NCBI RefSeq assembly: GCF_000758605.1 | Contig: NZ_CP009282.1 | Location: 930,001-994,000, forward strand | Direction of reading: 5' to 3' | Source: Paenibacillus sp. FSL R5-0912 | GTDB lineage: Bacteria; Bacillota; Bacilli; Paenibacillales; Paenibacillaceae | Length of the DNA: 64,000 bases | Shown: positions 26,238-39,816 of the stretch, one piece after another | Numbering within the stretch: position 1 is the first letter of the stretch | Layout: every line of letters begins with the position of its first letter | Position numbers and translations under genes: made by a program | The notes under the pieces: generated by a model | Databases searched by the model: none | Seen by the model: the letters and a program-made list of their open reading frames with translations, nothing else | Told to the model about the DNA's origin: nothing

Positions 26238-27128
26238 ATGCAATTTCTATTCAGGAACCGGAACGGGCAGCTCAGAGCAGGCTGGGAGATTTTATGTGTC
26301 GGCGGGGCTATTGCGCTTCTAACGGTAATTGTCTCCTTTGGTCTATCGCTGCGCGTGGGTTCCACAGGACTATTCGATCCGGACGGCTGGGTGCGTGTCT
26401 TCAAATCTACAGCCATCTATTCGTTTATTGCCGTGTGTTATACGGTACGAATAATACATAAGCGTCCGCTGTCCAGCATTGGACTGTCCAGGCCTGACGG
26501 CAAGAGATTCGCTGCCGGCTTCGCAGGCGGAGCACTGCTGCTATCCTCCATTCTGCTGGTGCTATGGGGTCTGGGGAATGCTTTGGTTCAGGGAGAGTGG
26601 TCACAGCCCCGGTTCGGACAGCTCGATGCGGCGGATATTGTGATTACGGCACTGCTGGCCGGAATCTGCGAAGAGGTGATATTCAGAGGATACCTTCAGC
26701 AGCTGCTGTCCTCAAGGCTCGGTATTCCGGCCGCAGTGGGCCTGACCTCCATCTTATTCTCGCTTGCCCATATGGCGAATCCCGGATATAGCTGGATCAG
26801 TGGACTGAATATCGTGATTATCGCTTTAATCTTCTCTTGGGTTACTCTCCGGACAGGCAATTTGTATGCTGCGATGGCGCTGCATATTTCCTGGAATCTG
26901 TTCCAGGGCTACATATATGGCGTTGCGGTGAGCGGGAATACGCCCAAAGGGATCTATTCGATATCCTTACAAGGAAATGATCTGCTGACCGGGGGCAAGT
27001 TCGGCCTGGAAGGGAGTCTGGTCACCACACTTATTCTTGTCATTCTGTATACAGCGTTGCTGCTTCTGTCCAGCGGCAAATGCGGTACAAGGATACAGAG
27101 ACGGGAAGGTTCGATTCGTATTCGATAG
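26238..27128 (+). CDS. CPBP-family intramembrane glutamic endopeptidase
   Basis: 296 residues with about eight helices. The family motifs are present: EEVIFRGYLQ (motif 1, EExxxR), FSLAHMAN (motif 2, FxxxH) and AMALHISWN (motif 3, HxxxN). These residues form the active site of Rce1/CAAX-type proteases. In bacteria such proteins process peptides or act in bacteriocin immunity; none of these contexts is seen here. The ribosome site is buried in a hairpin. A bidirectional terminator follows. Confidence 0.9.
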   Translation: MQFLFRNRNGQLRAGWEILCVGGAIALLTVIVSFGLSLRVGSTGLFDPDGWVRVFKSTAIYSFIAVCYTVRIIHKRPLSSIGLSRPDGKRFAAGFAGGALLLSSILLVLWGLGNALVQGEWSQPRFGQLDAADIVITALLAGICEEVIFRGYLQQLLSSRLGIPAAVGLTSILFSLAHMANPGYSWISGLNIVIIALIFSWVTLRTGNLYAAMALHISWNLFQGYIYGVAVSGNTPKGIYSISLQGNDLLTGGKFGLEGSLVTTLILVILYTALLLLSSGKCGTRIQRREGSIRIR

Positions 27129-27158
27129 AGCTTAAGGCTGTCTTGAGGTAAAAGCACA

Positions 27159-27200
27159 AAAATCCCCGTTCCTACGTCACTGTAGGAACGGGGATTTTAT
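27159..27200. terminator. Bidirectional terminator between convergent genes
   Basis: AAAATCCCCGTTCCTAC (27159-27175) pairs perfectly with 27182-27198, flanked by A and T runs on the two sides. It serves both the protease gene and the acyl-CoA synthetase gene. Confidence 0.88.
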
Positions 27201-27283
27201 TGTTTCCGCTAGTTAGAAACTGCCCTTACCGGCGCGCTTCCAATCAACAGGAGCCAGCCTGCTGCTGCCGGCCAAGCTGCTGC

Positions 27284-28870
27284 CTACTCTTGCGCAGCCT
27301 TCTTCTCCTGCTCACGCAGCTCGATTCTGCGGATTTTGCCGGAGGTTGTCTTCGGTAGATCCGTAATGAATTCGATTTTGCGCGGGTACTTGTAAGGTGC
27401 AGTCTGTTCCTTGACATGGGACTGCAGCTCTTTGGCCAACTCCGGTGTGCCGGCATGGCCGTCCTTGAGCACGACAAAAGCTTTGACGACCGAGCCGCGG
27501 ATCTCGTCAGGACTGGCTACCACTGCGCATTCCTTGACCAGGCTATGCTTCATTAATGCTTCTTCTACTTCAAACGGCCCGATGGTATAACCAGAGCTGA
27601 TGATGATATCATCCCCGCGGCCTTCGAACCAGAAGTAGCCGTCCTCATCCTTGCGCGCCCGGTCGCCGGTTACGAAATACTCCCCGTGCGAGCAGTTTGC
27701 TTTGCGCTCCGGATCTTTGTAGTAATTCTGGAACAGGGCAGGCATGCTCAGATGCACGGCGATATCACCTACGACCCCGGCAGGAAGCGGATGTCCTTCC
27801 TCATCGATTACTTCAACAATACCGGGAGCGATTGATTTACCCATGGAGCCGACACGGATCGGCTCATCCTTCAGCGCCGCGATGATCAGGGTGCTCTCAG
27901 TTTGTCCATAGCCGTCGCGGATCGTAATATCGAAGTGCTGCTGGAAGGTGTGAATAACTTCCTGATTCAGCGGCTCACCGGCGGATACCGCACAACGCAG
28001 ATTCGACAGATCGTACTGGGCGAGGCCTTCAGTTTTGGCCATCAGACGGTACTCTGTAGGTGTGCAGCACAATACCCCGATCTTCTCATCCTGCAGCAGC
28101 TGAAGATAACGGTCCGGATGGAAAGGGCCATTATAGACGAAGCCGGTAGCCCCGTTGCCGAGTACAGTGAGGAATGGACTCCAGATCCACTTCTGCCAGC
28201 CCGGCGCGGCCGTTGCCCAGACAGTATCCGATTCACGGATATCCAGCCAGAGGGAAGAGGTGATCCGCAGATGCGCATATCCCCAGCCGTGGGTATGGAC
28301 TACGGCCTTCGGGTTGCCGGTTGTGCCGGAAGTATAGGCCAGGATGGCGATATCGTCCCGGCGGCTGGCAACCGCAGGGAAGGAGTCGGATTGTCCGTCC
28401 ATCAGGCCTTCCAGGTCTACCCAGCCGTTGCCAAGCTCAGCTTCGCCGACAGACAGGCGATAGTCCAGTGAAGGCAGATCTTCGGCGATCTTGTTCACTT
28501 CACCGGTAACCTCCGACCAGACAATGACCGCGCGGGCTTCGGAGTGGCGCAGCCGGTAGGACAGATCCTTGGCCCGCAGCATTTCAGAAGATGGAATAAC
28601 GGCAAGTCCCAGCTTCAGGCAGGCCAGATAGATGACGTAGGCGATAATGCGGCGTGGTACCATAACCAGGACACGGTCCCCTTGCTTCAGACCGAGACCT
28701 GACAGCCCCCCGGCCAGACGGTTAGCCTGAGCCATAAGCCGTCCATAGGTGATTTCTTCGAAATCCCCGTTCTCTTGTAACCATTTTAGGGCAACCTTAT
28801 CTTCAGGATGCTGCTCCATTTCCGAAGTGAGATTGTAGAATTCAGGTGCGATCCAGCGTTGATTATCCAA
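27284..28870 (-). CDS. Acyl-CoA synthetase (AMP-forming, MbcS/AcsA-like)
   Basis: 528 residues of the ANL adenylating superfamily. Motifs: YTSGTTGNPKAV (P-loop), DGYGQTES, GDRARKDEDGYFWFEGRGDDIIISSGY, and TTSGKIRR with the catalytic lysine. It activates a short or medium-chain carboxylate to its CoA ester; medium-chain acyl-CoA ligases are the closest match. A TTG start at 28870 is supported by AGGAGAGG just upstream, whereas the open frame extends 18 codons further without a ribosome site. Confidence 0.88.
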   Translation of the reverse strand: MDNQRWIAPEFYNLTSEMEQHPEDKVALKWLQENGDFEEITYGRLMAQANRLAGGLSGLGLKQGDRVLVMVPRRIIAYVIYLACLKLGLAVIPSSEMLRAKDLSYRLRHSEARAVIVWSEVTGEVNKIAEDLPSLDYRLSVGEAELGNGWVDLEGLMDGQSDSFPAVASRRDDIAILAYTSGTTGNPKAVVHTHGWGYAHLRITSSLWLDIRESDTVWATAAPGWQKWIWSPFLTVLGNGATGFVYNGPFHPDRYLQLLQDEKIGVLCCTPTEYRLMAKTEGLAQYDLSNLRCAVSAGEPLNQEVIHTFQQHFDITIRDGYGQTESTLIIAALKDEPIRVGSMGKSIAPGIVEVIDEEGHPLPAGVVGDIAVHLSMPALFQNYYKDPERKANCSHGEYFVTGDRARKDEDGYFWFEGRGDDIIISSGYTIGPFEVEEALMKHSLVKECAVVASPDEIRGSVVKAFVVLKDGHAGTPELAKELQSHVKEQTAPYKYPRKIEFITDLPKTTSGKIRRIELREQEKKAAQE

Positions 28871-29184
28871 TTGAACCTCTCCTATGCAAACATGATGATG
28901 TATCTGATAAATATAGTATAGCACGTTCTCCTAGTACCAGATGCTAAATCGCCATAACGGTACCGAAGAATGTTCTGTGACAGCTTTTATTTTTGATCCT
29001 AAGGTTCCGGTAGGCGCATCTATGGACTAGGCCCATCAGATGATGCCTCCGGGTATCTTTTATATAAGCAGGTCCAGACATGTCTAATGTAGCTTCCGAT
29101 GAAGTTATTCAGACAGGAATTACGGGTAAAATAAAGAGCAAGACGCTTCACACAATAGAAACAGCAGAAAGCGGGCAGCAGAAA

Positions 29185-29724
29185 ATGAGCAATCAGTCGC
29201 CAATCAGCGGAACAACCTTTGATGAGATATTCGCCATTATGGAAGCTTCTTTTCCGGCAAGTGAGATCAGAACCTATAGCGGGCAGCGGGCTTTGCTGGC
29301 GAATCCGAATTATCACCTGTATACCGACAAGGATGCAGAGAACCGGACGCTCGCTTTTATGGCCGCCTGGGAATTCCCTGAATTGCGGTTTGTTGAGCAT
29401 ATTGCCGTTAACCCGGATATACGGGGCGGGGGAATCGGCAAGAAGCTGATGAACCGCTATATCAGCCGTTCGGACAAGCCGGTGGTTCTAGAGGTGGAGC
29501 CGCCTGAGGGGGAAATGGAACAGCGGAGGATCGGATTCTATGAGCGGCTGGGCTTTTATCTGAATCCGTACCCTTATGTGCAGCCGCCGCTGCGCGCGGG
29601 TCAAGCTGATCTGCCGCTGCGCATCATGACCTATCCCCGGCCAGCTACTCTGAAGGAATTCCAGCGGTTTAGAGATATCCTGTACACCGAGGTGTATCAG
29701 ATTACGGTCCCGAACAGACGTTAA
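29185..29724 (+). CDS. GNAT-family N-acetyltransferase
   Basis: About 179 residues. The core FVEHIAVNPDIRGGGIGKKLMNRYI is the acetyl-CoA binding motif, followed by VLEVEPPEGEMEQRRIGFYERLGFYLNPYPYVQPPLR. This C-terminal pattern is shared by small Bacillus acetyltransferases of unknown substrate. The frame is open to ATG 29080, but the extra 35 residues show no conserved feature and neither start has a strong ribosome site, so the start is uncertain. Confidence 0.78.
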   Translation: MSNQSPISGTTFDEIFAIMEASFPASEIRTYSGQRALLANPNYHLYTDKDAENRTLAFMAAWEFPELRFVEHIAVNPDIRGGGIGKKLMNRYISRSDKPVVLEVEPPEGEMEQRRIGFYERLGFYLNPYPYVQPPLRAGQADLPLRIMTYPRPATLKEFQRFRDILYTEVYQITVPNRR

Positions 29725-29848
29725 CCCCTGGTGCAGATTCGGAATTACTTCTTTACAATCCGGATACAAGTTAGAAACAAGTTAATGGTTTAATGAATCT
29801 ATAGCAAGGGACACTACAAACAACACACACACAAGGGAGACGATAATA

Positions 29849-30565
29849 ATGAAGAGCAAAAAAATGATCATAGCAACCATGGTATTCGGAATGGCTATTA
29901 CGGGTTCAGCAGGTGTATATGCAGGAACGAATATGCAGAAGATCAGCGCGTACCTGAACCACAGCATCGGCTTCAAAGTAAACGGAGCGGCTTACACGCC
30001 GGTAGACGGCAATGGCAAAACACTGTCACCAATTACTTATAATGATACAACTTACCTTCCGGTCCGGGCGCTGGCGGATGCACTGAAGGTGCCGGTAACC
30101 TTCAATGCTTCTACTAACCAGGTTATTCTGGGCAGCGGAACGGCAACACCAACACCAGATAACGGTTCTGCTATCACTTTAACGGCAGTACAATACAGTG
30201 CAGCGCAAAAAGAACAGATCACCAAGGCGTTCGCTAACTTCGAAGGCTTCGAGACCGCTTATGCTCCGGCACAGATGATCAGCGGCGATGCGTTCCAGAA
30301 GGTTGTAGGCGGCGATGACGGCGTGAGCTTCCTGTTCAATAAAATGCGGGTGAATGTATCACCGCGTGACTATTCTTACGATTATGACGGAACTACCGTG
30401 AAGCTATCCAACGGAACTGAAGCGAAATGGTACACACCTTCAGATACAGCTATGCTGACCTTTGCGCTGGCAGACCGGTTTGTAACGATCAGCTCACCTG
30501 ACAAAACACTCAGCAAAGCACAAATCGAGAAAGTAGCCGTAAGCGTTGCGAAGTTGAATAAATAA
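29849..30565 (+). CDS. Secreted stalk-domain protein (copper amine oxidase N-like)
   Basis: 238 residues with a Sec signal peptide (MKSKKMIIATMVFGMAITGSAGVYA, cleavage after AYA-like site about residue 25). Residues 40-95 form the stalk domain seen in many Paenibacillus exported proteins: GFKVNGAAYTPVDG...YLPVRALADALKVPVTFNASTNQVIL. The C-terminal ~140 residues are unassigned. AAGGGAGA precedes the ATG. Probably cell-surface or peptidoglycan-associated. Confidence 0.87.
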   Translation: MKSKKMIIATMVFGMAITGSAGVYAGTNMQKISAYLNHSIGFKVNGAAYTPVDGNGKTLSPITYNDTTYLPVRALADALKVPVTFNASTNQVILGSGTATPTPDNGSAITLTAVQYSAAQKEQITKAFANFEGFETAYAPAQMISGDAFQKVVGGDDGVSFLFNKMRVNVSPRDYSYDYDGTTVKLSNGTEAKWYTPSDTAMLTFALADRFVTISSPDKTLSKAQIEKVAVSVAKLNK

Positions 30566-30640
30566 TCACTACTGCTTCTATAGAGATAGAACACACAGAG
30601 AAATCTTCAGAAGCATATTTATAGCATGTTCTCATAGTAA

Positions 30641-30692
30641 AAAGGGATGTCCGCAGAGCCAGCTGAACTGGTCCTTGCAGACATCTCTTTTT
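30641..30692 (+). terminator. Intrinsic terminator after the stalk-domain gene
   Basis: GATGTCCGCA and TGCAGACATC pair with an inner GCCAG/CTGG stem, followed by TCTTTTTG. Confidence 0.75.
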
Positions 30693-30721
30693 GATATACA
30701 GCTCTTGCTGAATGTTGTAGC

Positions 30722-30847
30722 CTATTTATTGGTGCTGTGCTGTTTGTTCGCAAGGCGTGCGCCCGGTGTTCCTTTGCCCCGGTTTCTGTTCTTCAGCGCT
30801 TTCCGCTGATTCTCCTGGAATTTCTCCACGAATTCATGAGTGTCCAT
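30722..30847 (-). CDS. 41-residue small basic protein, DUF4023-like
   Basis: ATG at 30847 is preceded by TAGGAGG at 8-9 bases. The product starts MDTHEFVEKFQENQRKA and ends with NKQHSTNK, rich in Lys, Arg, Asn and Gln. The opening and ending resemble the DUF4023 small-protein family of bacilli, as far as I recall. Function unknown. It lies alone between a terminator and a repeat. Confidence 0.7.
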   Translation of the reverse strand: MDTHEFVEKFQENQRKALKNRNRGKGTPGARLANKQHSTNK

Positions 30848-30903
30848 TACGGCGGTCCTCCTAAAAGTTTGCTCAGCTTAACCCCAGTGAATATACATTG
30901 AAC

Positions 30904-30935
30904 AAAACTCACTCCGGAAGCATAAGCTTCAGTGT
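30904..30935. repeat. Second interspersed repeat family, copy 1
   Basis: AAACTCACTCCGGAAGCATA then AGCTTCAG matches, in inverse orientation, the segment at 62658-62682. The core CTCxCTxCGGAAGCATAxGCTT is conserved. Further AAGCATACGCTTACG repeats the theme at 30954-30968. Confidence 0.45.
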
Positions 30936-31067
30936 TGTTAAGCATAGCTATGAAAGCATACGCTTACGTTTGGTGTAGTTAATTTATCCACTTCGGACTC
31001 TTCTCATGCATGCTTATTTCTTTCGAATGTAACCAACCTCACAGACATCAGGACCCCAAAAAGCGCA

Positions 31068-31088
31068 AAGTAAACTCATAGTTTACTT
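31068..31088. promoter_or_regulatory. TetR-type operator
   Basis: AAGTAAACT-CAT-AGTTTACTT is a perfect dyad with 9-base arms located 36 bases before the TetR start at 31124. It is the expected autoregulatory site. Confidence 0.65.
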
Positions 31089-31123
31089 AATTACATTGCG
31101 GTGCAGATTGAGGGGGCGAGACT

Positions 31124-31771
31124 GTGGGAAGCGTCGAACGCAGAATGAAAGAGAAGGAGATTCGCAGGAACGACATTATAGAAGCAGCGGAGACAGTCTT
31201 TTTTGCCAGAGGGTATCAGAATACGACCATGGATGACATTGCTACAGCGGCAGAGTTCAGCAAGAGAACGCTATATGTATATTTCAACAGCAAGGAACAG
31301 CTTTACTTTGAGATCATGATCAGGGGCTATAGATTGATGCAAGGGATGCTGCAGCAGGAATTGCTCGAGACGAAGACCGCTAATGCCATAGAAAGCCTTA
31401 TGCAAATGGGCGAGGTTTTTTACCGTTTCAGCAAAGTGCACCCGGAATACTTCAAGGCCATTATGGAATACGAGACCGCAGAGATTGACTTCGATAGGGG
31501 AATCACGGACGCCTCCAGAGAGGAATGTTATGCCTTGGGTGAGACGATGACAGAGTACTTAATCGGGCTAACCCGCAAAGGGATAGAAGAGGGCGTAATC
31601 CGTACAAGCCTGAATCCAGTCCAAACCGCGCTGGTGCTGTGGTCTTGTGTGATCGGTGTTTTGAATACAGCGCGGAAGAAGGGGAATTATCTCAGGCAGA
31701 TGCATTCGACAACACCGGATGAACTCGTAATGGCAGCCTTCCATCTGATGCTTGAGTCTATAAAAGTCTAG
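31124..31771 (+). CDS. TetR-family transcriptional regulator
   Basis: 215 residues, GTG start after GAGGGGGCGAG. The HTH (residues 15-60) reads RRNDIIEAAETVFFARGYQNTTMDDIATAAEFSKRTLYVYFNSKEQLYFEI, a textbook TetR DNA-binding domain. The C-terminal domain is of the AcrR-like type. The next gene starts 13 bases downstream, so the regulator and the nitroreductase-like protein are probably one autoregulated operon under the dyad at 31068-31088. Confidence 0.9.
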   Translation: MGSVERRMKEKEIRRNDIIEAAETVFFARGYQNTTMDDIATAAEFSKRTLYVYFNSKEQLYFEIMIRGYRLMQGMLQQELLETKTANAIESLMQMGEVFYRFSKVHPEYFKAIMEYETAEIDFDRGITDASREECYALGETMTEYLIGLTRKGIEEGVIRTSLNPVQTALVLWSCVIGVLNTARKKGNYLRQMHSTTPDELVMAAFHLMLESIKV

Positions 31772-31784
31772 AGGAGCGGGTCCA

Positions 31785-32987
31785 TTGAAAGGAAAGAGGC
31801 GCATTAAAATATTGAAGCTAATTATTTCGCTTATTGCCGGGCTAGTCCTTGCCGTGTTTGCCTTATTAATGCTCTTTAGCGGGGTCTTCAGACAGCAGCA
31901 TTACTTGCAGCCTTGGAAGCCGGGCTACTCCGCAGCTATGACAGATCCCAGATTGAGACTGGCCGCACATGGTCTGCTGGCTGCAAGCGGGCATAATATG
32001 CAGCCTTGGCGGATCAAGCTGGATCAGAAGAATGATAAAGTGTTTACGCTATATGCCGACAACAGACGTCTGTCTCCGGCGGTCGATCCTGAAGCAAGAC
32101 AGTTCATGATTTCACAGGGAACCTTTCTGGAATATGTACGGATTGCAGGACAACAGCTGGGTTATCAGGTAGATATCAAACTGTTTCCTGAAGGCGAGTA
32201 TGATGAGAGCAGACTGGAAGAGAGTATGGCTAGCAAACCAGTTGCACGTCTTACGCTCAATAGCATAAGTCTGGTGAGCCAGCCGCCGCTCTACAATTAT
32301 TTGTTCCAGCCGGATACCAACAGGGGACCTTATACTTCCGATAAGCTCAGCCTAGCTCAATTGAAGGGACTGCAGAGTATTAATGATATCAGCGGTCTAC
32401 ATATGAATATTGCTCAGGATCCAGGCAATATGAAGATATTGGGGGACTATGCCGTGGAGGCGGCAGTAATAGAGGCTGGTGTAGATTCTGTGATGCAGGA
32501 ATCCGCACGGATCTTCCGTGCCAATGAACGGGAGAAGAATCAATTCCGTGATGGATTCTCTGTAGAAGGACAGGGGACTAGCGGTATTATGCGCCATATC
32601 CTTCAGGGTGCAGTAACTCTGTTTCCATCCATGAACGAAGGGAAAGCCGCTTCGAAGCAGTTTATCAACTCCACAACGGCTTCGGTCAACAGCACACCTG
32701 CGTACGCGCTAATTATCAGCGATGACAACAGCCGGATCAGTCAGGTCCGGAGCGGCATGCTCTACAGCCGGTTAACCTTGACCGCCCACCTCGAGGGGCT
32801 GGCGATGCAGCCGTTAAGCCAGGTGCTGGAGGAATATCCGGAGATGAGTGTGCTGTACAGCGGAATTCACAGCGTGTATGCCGCTCCAGGTCAGACGATT
32901 CAAATGCTGGCTCGTGTGGGTACTCCGCTTAAGACAGCGCCGCTTAGCATGAGGCGGGATGTGCTGGAGCTACTGGACAATAATTAA
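31785..32987 (+). CDS. Membrane-anchored nitroreductase-like protein (Acg type)
   Basis: 400 residues with TTG start and GAGGAGCGGG upstream. One N-terminal membrane helix (residues 10-33) is followed by a nitroreductase-like domain: HGLLAASGHNMQPWRIKL is the usual FMN-phosphate binding start, and VRSGMLYSRLTLTAHLEGLAMQPLSQVLE the dimer/FMN region near the end. It resembles mycobacterial Acg/Rv2032-type proteins, where FMN catalysis may be lost. Co-transcribed with a TetR regulator. Role unknown, perhaps flavin storage or stress response. Confidence 0.7.
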   Translation: MKGKRRIKILKLIISLIAGLVLAVFALLMLFSGVFRQQHYLQPWKPGYSAAMTDPRLRLAAHGLLAASGHNMQPWRIKLDQKNDKVFTLYADNRRLSPAVDPEARQFMISQGTFLEYVRIAGQQLGYQVDIKLFPEGEYDESRLEESMASKPVARLTLNSISLVSQPPLYNYLFQPDTNRGPYTSDKLSLAQLKGLQSINDISGLHMNIAQDPGNMKILGDYAVEAAVIEAGVDSVMQESARIFRANEREKNQFRDGFSVEGQGTSGIMRHILQGAVTLFPSMNEGKAASKQFINSTTASVNSTPAYALIISDDNSRISQVRSGMLYSRLTLTAHLEGLAMQPLSQVLEEYPEMSVLYSGIHSVYAAPGQTIQMLARVGTPLKTAPLSMRRDVLELLDNN

Positions 32988-33110
32988 ATCCGTAAATCTG
33001 CTAGAGATAGGAACAAGCCTTCACTCTGTGGATATTCTCTATCCTGTTGGATCAAATCCGTGAAGAACCTGGAGTTCAAGGTAATGTACAAAATAGTTTC
33101 AAAAAAATGC

Positions 33111-33139
33111 TTGCAATCACAATCCATACATGATATATT
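33111..33139 (+). promoter_or_regulatory. rRNA operon promoter P1
   Basis: TTGCAA 33111-33116, 17-bp spacer, TATATT 33134-33139. The rest of the 32988-33110 gap holds no gene. Confidence 0.75.
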
Positions 33140-33196
33140 CTATTTCTGGCCGCGAAACATCAACGCCGAGCTCGAAAAGAAGTTGAAAAAAAGAGC

Positions 33197-33225
33197 TTGC
33201 ATTGATCGGTTGGATGTGATATATT
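33197..33225 (+). promoter_or_regulatory. rRNA operon promoter P2
   Basis: TTGCAT 33197-33202, 17-bp spacer, TATATT 33220-33225. Tandem with P1, 86 bases apart. A boxA-like antitermination sequence (GATCTTTGAAAACTG) follows at 33271-33285. Confidence 0.75.
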
Positions 33226-33280
33226 ATAAGAGTTGCTGGTGACGCGGTAGTCGTTGCTGACAACGAGCTTGATCTTTGAA

Positions 33281-33300
33281 AACTGAACAACGAGTGAGTA
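33281..33300 (+). other. Left arm of the 16S processing stem
   Basis: AACTGA-A-CAACGAGTGAGTA (33281-33300) pairs with 35021-35040 over 19 of 20 bases, enclosing 16S rRNA. This is the expected RNase III processing stem. Confidence 0.75.
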
Positions 33301-33388
33301 CCTGGAGATCGCTTCGGCGAGATCCAAAATAGAGAATGAAAATTCTCGTCAGATGTTTCAAAATGAGCAATCGCTCTTTCTAAAACCA

Positions 33389-38260
<4,872 letters not shown>

Positions 38261-38337
38261 ATTTCTTAGAGCGCAGATTCGTTTCGGATTCAGTTTTCAG
38301 GAATCAATTCCTGAAGCATTTACGCTGTAAATGCCCG

Positions 38338-38454
38338 TTTGGTGGCGATAGCGGAGGGGTTCCACGCGTACCCATCCCGAACACGACCGTTAAGCCCTCC
38401 AGCGCCGATGGTACTTGGACCGAAGGGTCCTGGGAGAGTAGGACGCCGCCAAGC
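38338..38454 (+). rRNA. rrf: 5S ribosomal RNA
   Basis: About 117 nt, from TTGGTGGCGATAGCGGAGG to GGACGCCGCCAAGC, with conserved CCCGAACACG and GGTCCTGGGAGAGTAGG segments. Confidence 0.95.
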
Positions 38455-38461
38455 GGACAAT

Positions 38462-38486
38462 CCACACACACTGTGGTATTTTTTTT
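38462..38486 (+). terminator. Weak terminator between 5S and the tRNA cluster
   Basis: CCACA...TGTGG stem followed by TATTTTTTTT. The stem is only 5 bp, so read-through into the tRNAs is likely. Confidence 0.5.
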
Positions 38487-38517
38487 GCCCTTATTAGTTA
38501 AATAGGTGTATGAGAAC

Positions 38518-38594
38518 GGGCCTTTAGCTCAGCTGGTTAGAGCGCACCTCTGATAAGGGTGAGGTCAGTGGTTCGAGTCCACTAAGGCCCACCA
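38518..38594 (+). tRNA. tRNA-Ile (GAT)
   Basis: Cloverleaf intact, anticodon GAT in the loop CTGATAA, CCA encoded. Confidence 0.95.
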
Positions 38595-38597
38595 TAT

Positions 38598-38673
38598 TCC
38601 CTGATAGCTCAGTTGGTAGAGCACTCGACTGTTAATCGAGTTGTCACAGGTTCGAGTCCTGTTCGGGGAGCCA
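38598..38673 (+). tRNA. tRNA-Asn (GTT)
   Basis: Anticodon GTT in ACTGTTAATC, acceptor TCCCTGA/TCGGGGA, CCA encoded. Confidence 0.95.
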
Positions 38674-38676
38674 TCT

Positions 38677-38766
38677 GGAGAGGTGTCCGAGTTTGGCCGA
38701 AGGAGCACGATTGGAAATCGTGTAGGCGCCACAAGCGTCTCGAGGGTTCGAATCCCTCTCTCTCCG
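38677..38766 (+). tRNA. tRNA-Ser (GGA)
   Basis: Long variable arm, anticodon GGA, acceptor GGAGAGG/TCTCTCC. CCA is not encoded. Confidence 0.93.
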
Positions 38767-38816
38767 TAGCTTTACCTTCTCTGTATAGGGATGAGAAAGA
38801 CAATTTTAAACAGCAT

Positions 38817-38891
38817 GGCTCGTTGGTCAAGGGGTTAAGACACCTCCCTTTCACGGAGGTAACATGGGTTCGAATCCCATACGAGTCACCA
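38817..38891 (+). tRNA. tRNA-Glu (TTC)
   Basis: Anticodon TTC in CCTTTCACGG, acceptor GGCTCGT/ACGAGTC, CCA encoded. Its 3' end is echoed at 38988-39002. Confidence 0.95.
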
Positions 38892-39002
38892 ATTTCTTCT
38901 TCGATTAATGGGATGAGAATTCCCTGGGTTCGTTGAAGCATAGGCATCGTAAGGAATACATCGCAATCTCGTAACGGAGTGGAGAGTATCCCATACGAGT
39001 CA
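38892..39002 (+). repeat. Inter-tRNA element ending in an echo of the tRNA-Glu 3' end
   Basis: Bases 38988-39002 (ATCCCATACGAGTCA) repeat exactly the tRNA-Glu tail at 38874-38888. The interior, starting TTCGTTGAAGCATAG at 38939, is about 31/40 identical to the matching part of the element after tRNA-Arg. No complete tRNA is formed by the echo. Confidence 0.65.
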
Positions 39003-39007
39003 TACAT

Positions 39008-39083
39008 GGAGGCTTAGCTCAGCTGGGAGAGCATCTGCCTTACAAGCAGAGGGTCGGGGGTTCGAACCCCTCAGCCTCCACCA
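39008..39083 (+). tRNA. tRNA-Val (TAC)
   Basis: Anticodon TAC, acceptor GGAGGCT/AGCCTCC, CCA encoded. Confidence 0.95.
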
Positions 39084-39116
39084 TCTATCTTTAACAGAAT
39101 AGATCTTTAACATTGA

Positions 39117-39190
<74 letters not shown>

Positions 39191-39197
39191 TTAATTT

Positions 39198-39275
39198 GGA
39201 ACCGTGGTGTAGTTGGCCTAACATGCCTGCCTGTCACGCAGGAGATCGCGGGTTCGAATCCCGTCGGTTCCGCCA
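39198..39275 (+). tRNA. tRNA-Asp (GTC)
   Basis: Anticodon GTC, acceptor GGAACCG/CGGTTCC, CCA encoded. A weak echo of its tail may lie at 39332-39346 (11/15 bases). Confidence 0.95.
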
Positions 39276-39369
39276 TTTTTATTGTATGAAGGTATCAGGG
39301 ATTGAGCATCCTATATCTCGAAGTATAGAGTATCCACCCGATTCCGTAGTGTCTGCTAATTATTAATAT

Positions 39370-39444
39370 TGGGGATTAGCCAAGCGGTAAGGCAACGGAC
39401 TTTGACTCCGTCATTCATAGGTTCGATTCCTATATCCCCAGCCA
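39370..39444 (+). tRNA. tRNA-Gln (TTG)
   Basis: Anticodon TTG, acceptor TGGGGAT/ATCCCCA, CCA encoded. Confidence 0.95.
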
Positions 39445-39471
39445 TTTCATTTATGTTTATTTCTCTTATGA

Positions 39472-39547
39472 GAGCCATTAGCTCAGTTGGTAGAGCACCT
39501 GACTTTTAATCAGGGTGTCGAAGGTTCGAGTCCTTCATGGCTCACCA
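39472..39547 (+). tRNA. tRNA-Lys (TTT)
   Basis: Anticodon TTT, acceptor GAGCCAT/ATGGCTC, CCA encoded. Confidence 0.95.
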
Positions 39548-39563
39548 TTTTCTTATAAAGTGT

Positions 39564-39647
39564 GCGCGTGTGGCGGAATGGCAGACGCACCAGACTTAGG
39601 ATCTGGCGTTTCACGACGTGGGGGTTCAAGTCCCTTCACGCGCACCA
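39564..39647 (+). tRNA. tRNA-Leu (TAG)
   Basis: Long variable arm, anticodon TAG, acceptor GCGCGTG/CACGCGC, CCA encoded. Confidence 0.95.
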
Positions 39648-39654
39648 TGTTTTT

Positions 39655-39729
39655 GCGGACGTGGCTCAGCGGTAGAGCATCGCCTTGCCAAGGCGAGGGT
39701 CGCGGGTTCGATTCCCGTCGTCCGCTCCA
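39655..39729 (+). tRNA. tRNA-Gly (GCC)
   Basis: Anticodon GCC in CTTGCCAAG, acceptor GCGGACG/CGTCCGC, CCA encoded. Confidence 0.95.
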
Positions 39730-39739
39730 TATAGATTTT

Positions 39740-39816
39740 GCGCCCTTAGCTCAGCTGGATAGAGCGTTTGACTACGAATCAAAAGGCCGGGAGTTCGAAT
39801 CTCTCAGGGCGCGCCA
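39740..39816 (+). tRNA. tRNA-Arg (ACG)
   Basis: Anticodon ACG, acceptor GCGCCCT/AGGGCGC, CCA encoded. Its tail is echoed at 39920-39939. Confidence 0.95.
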
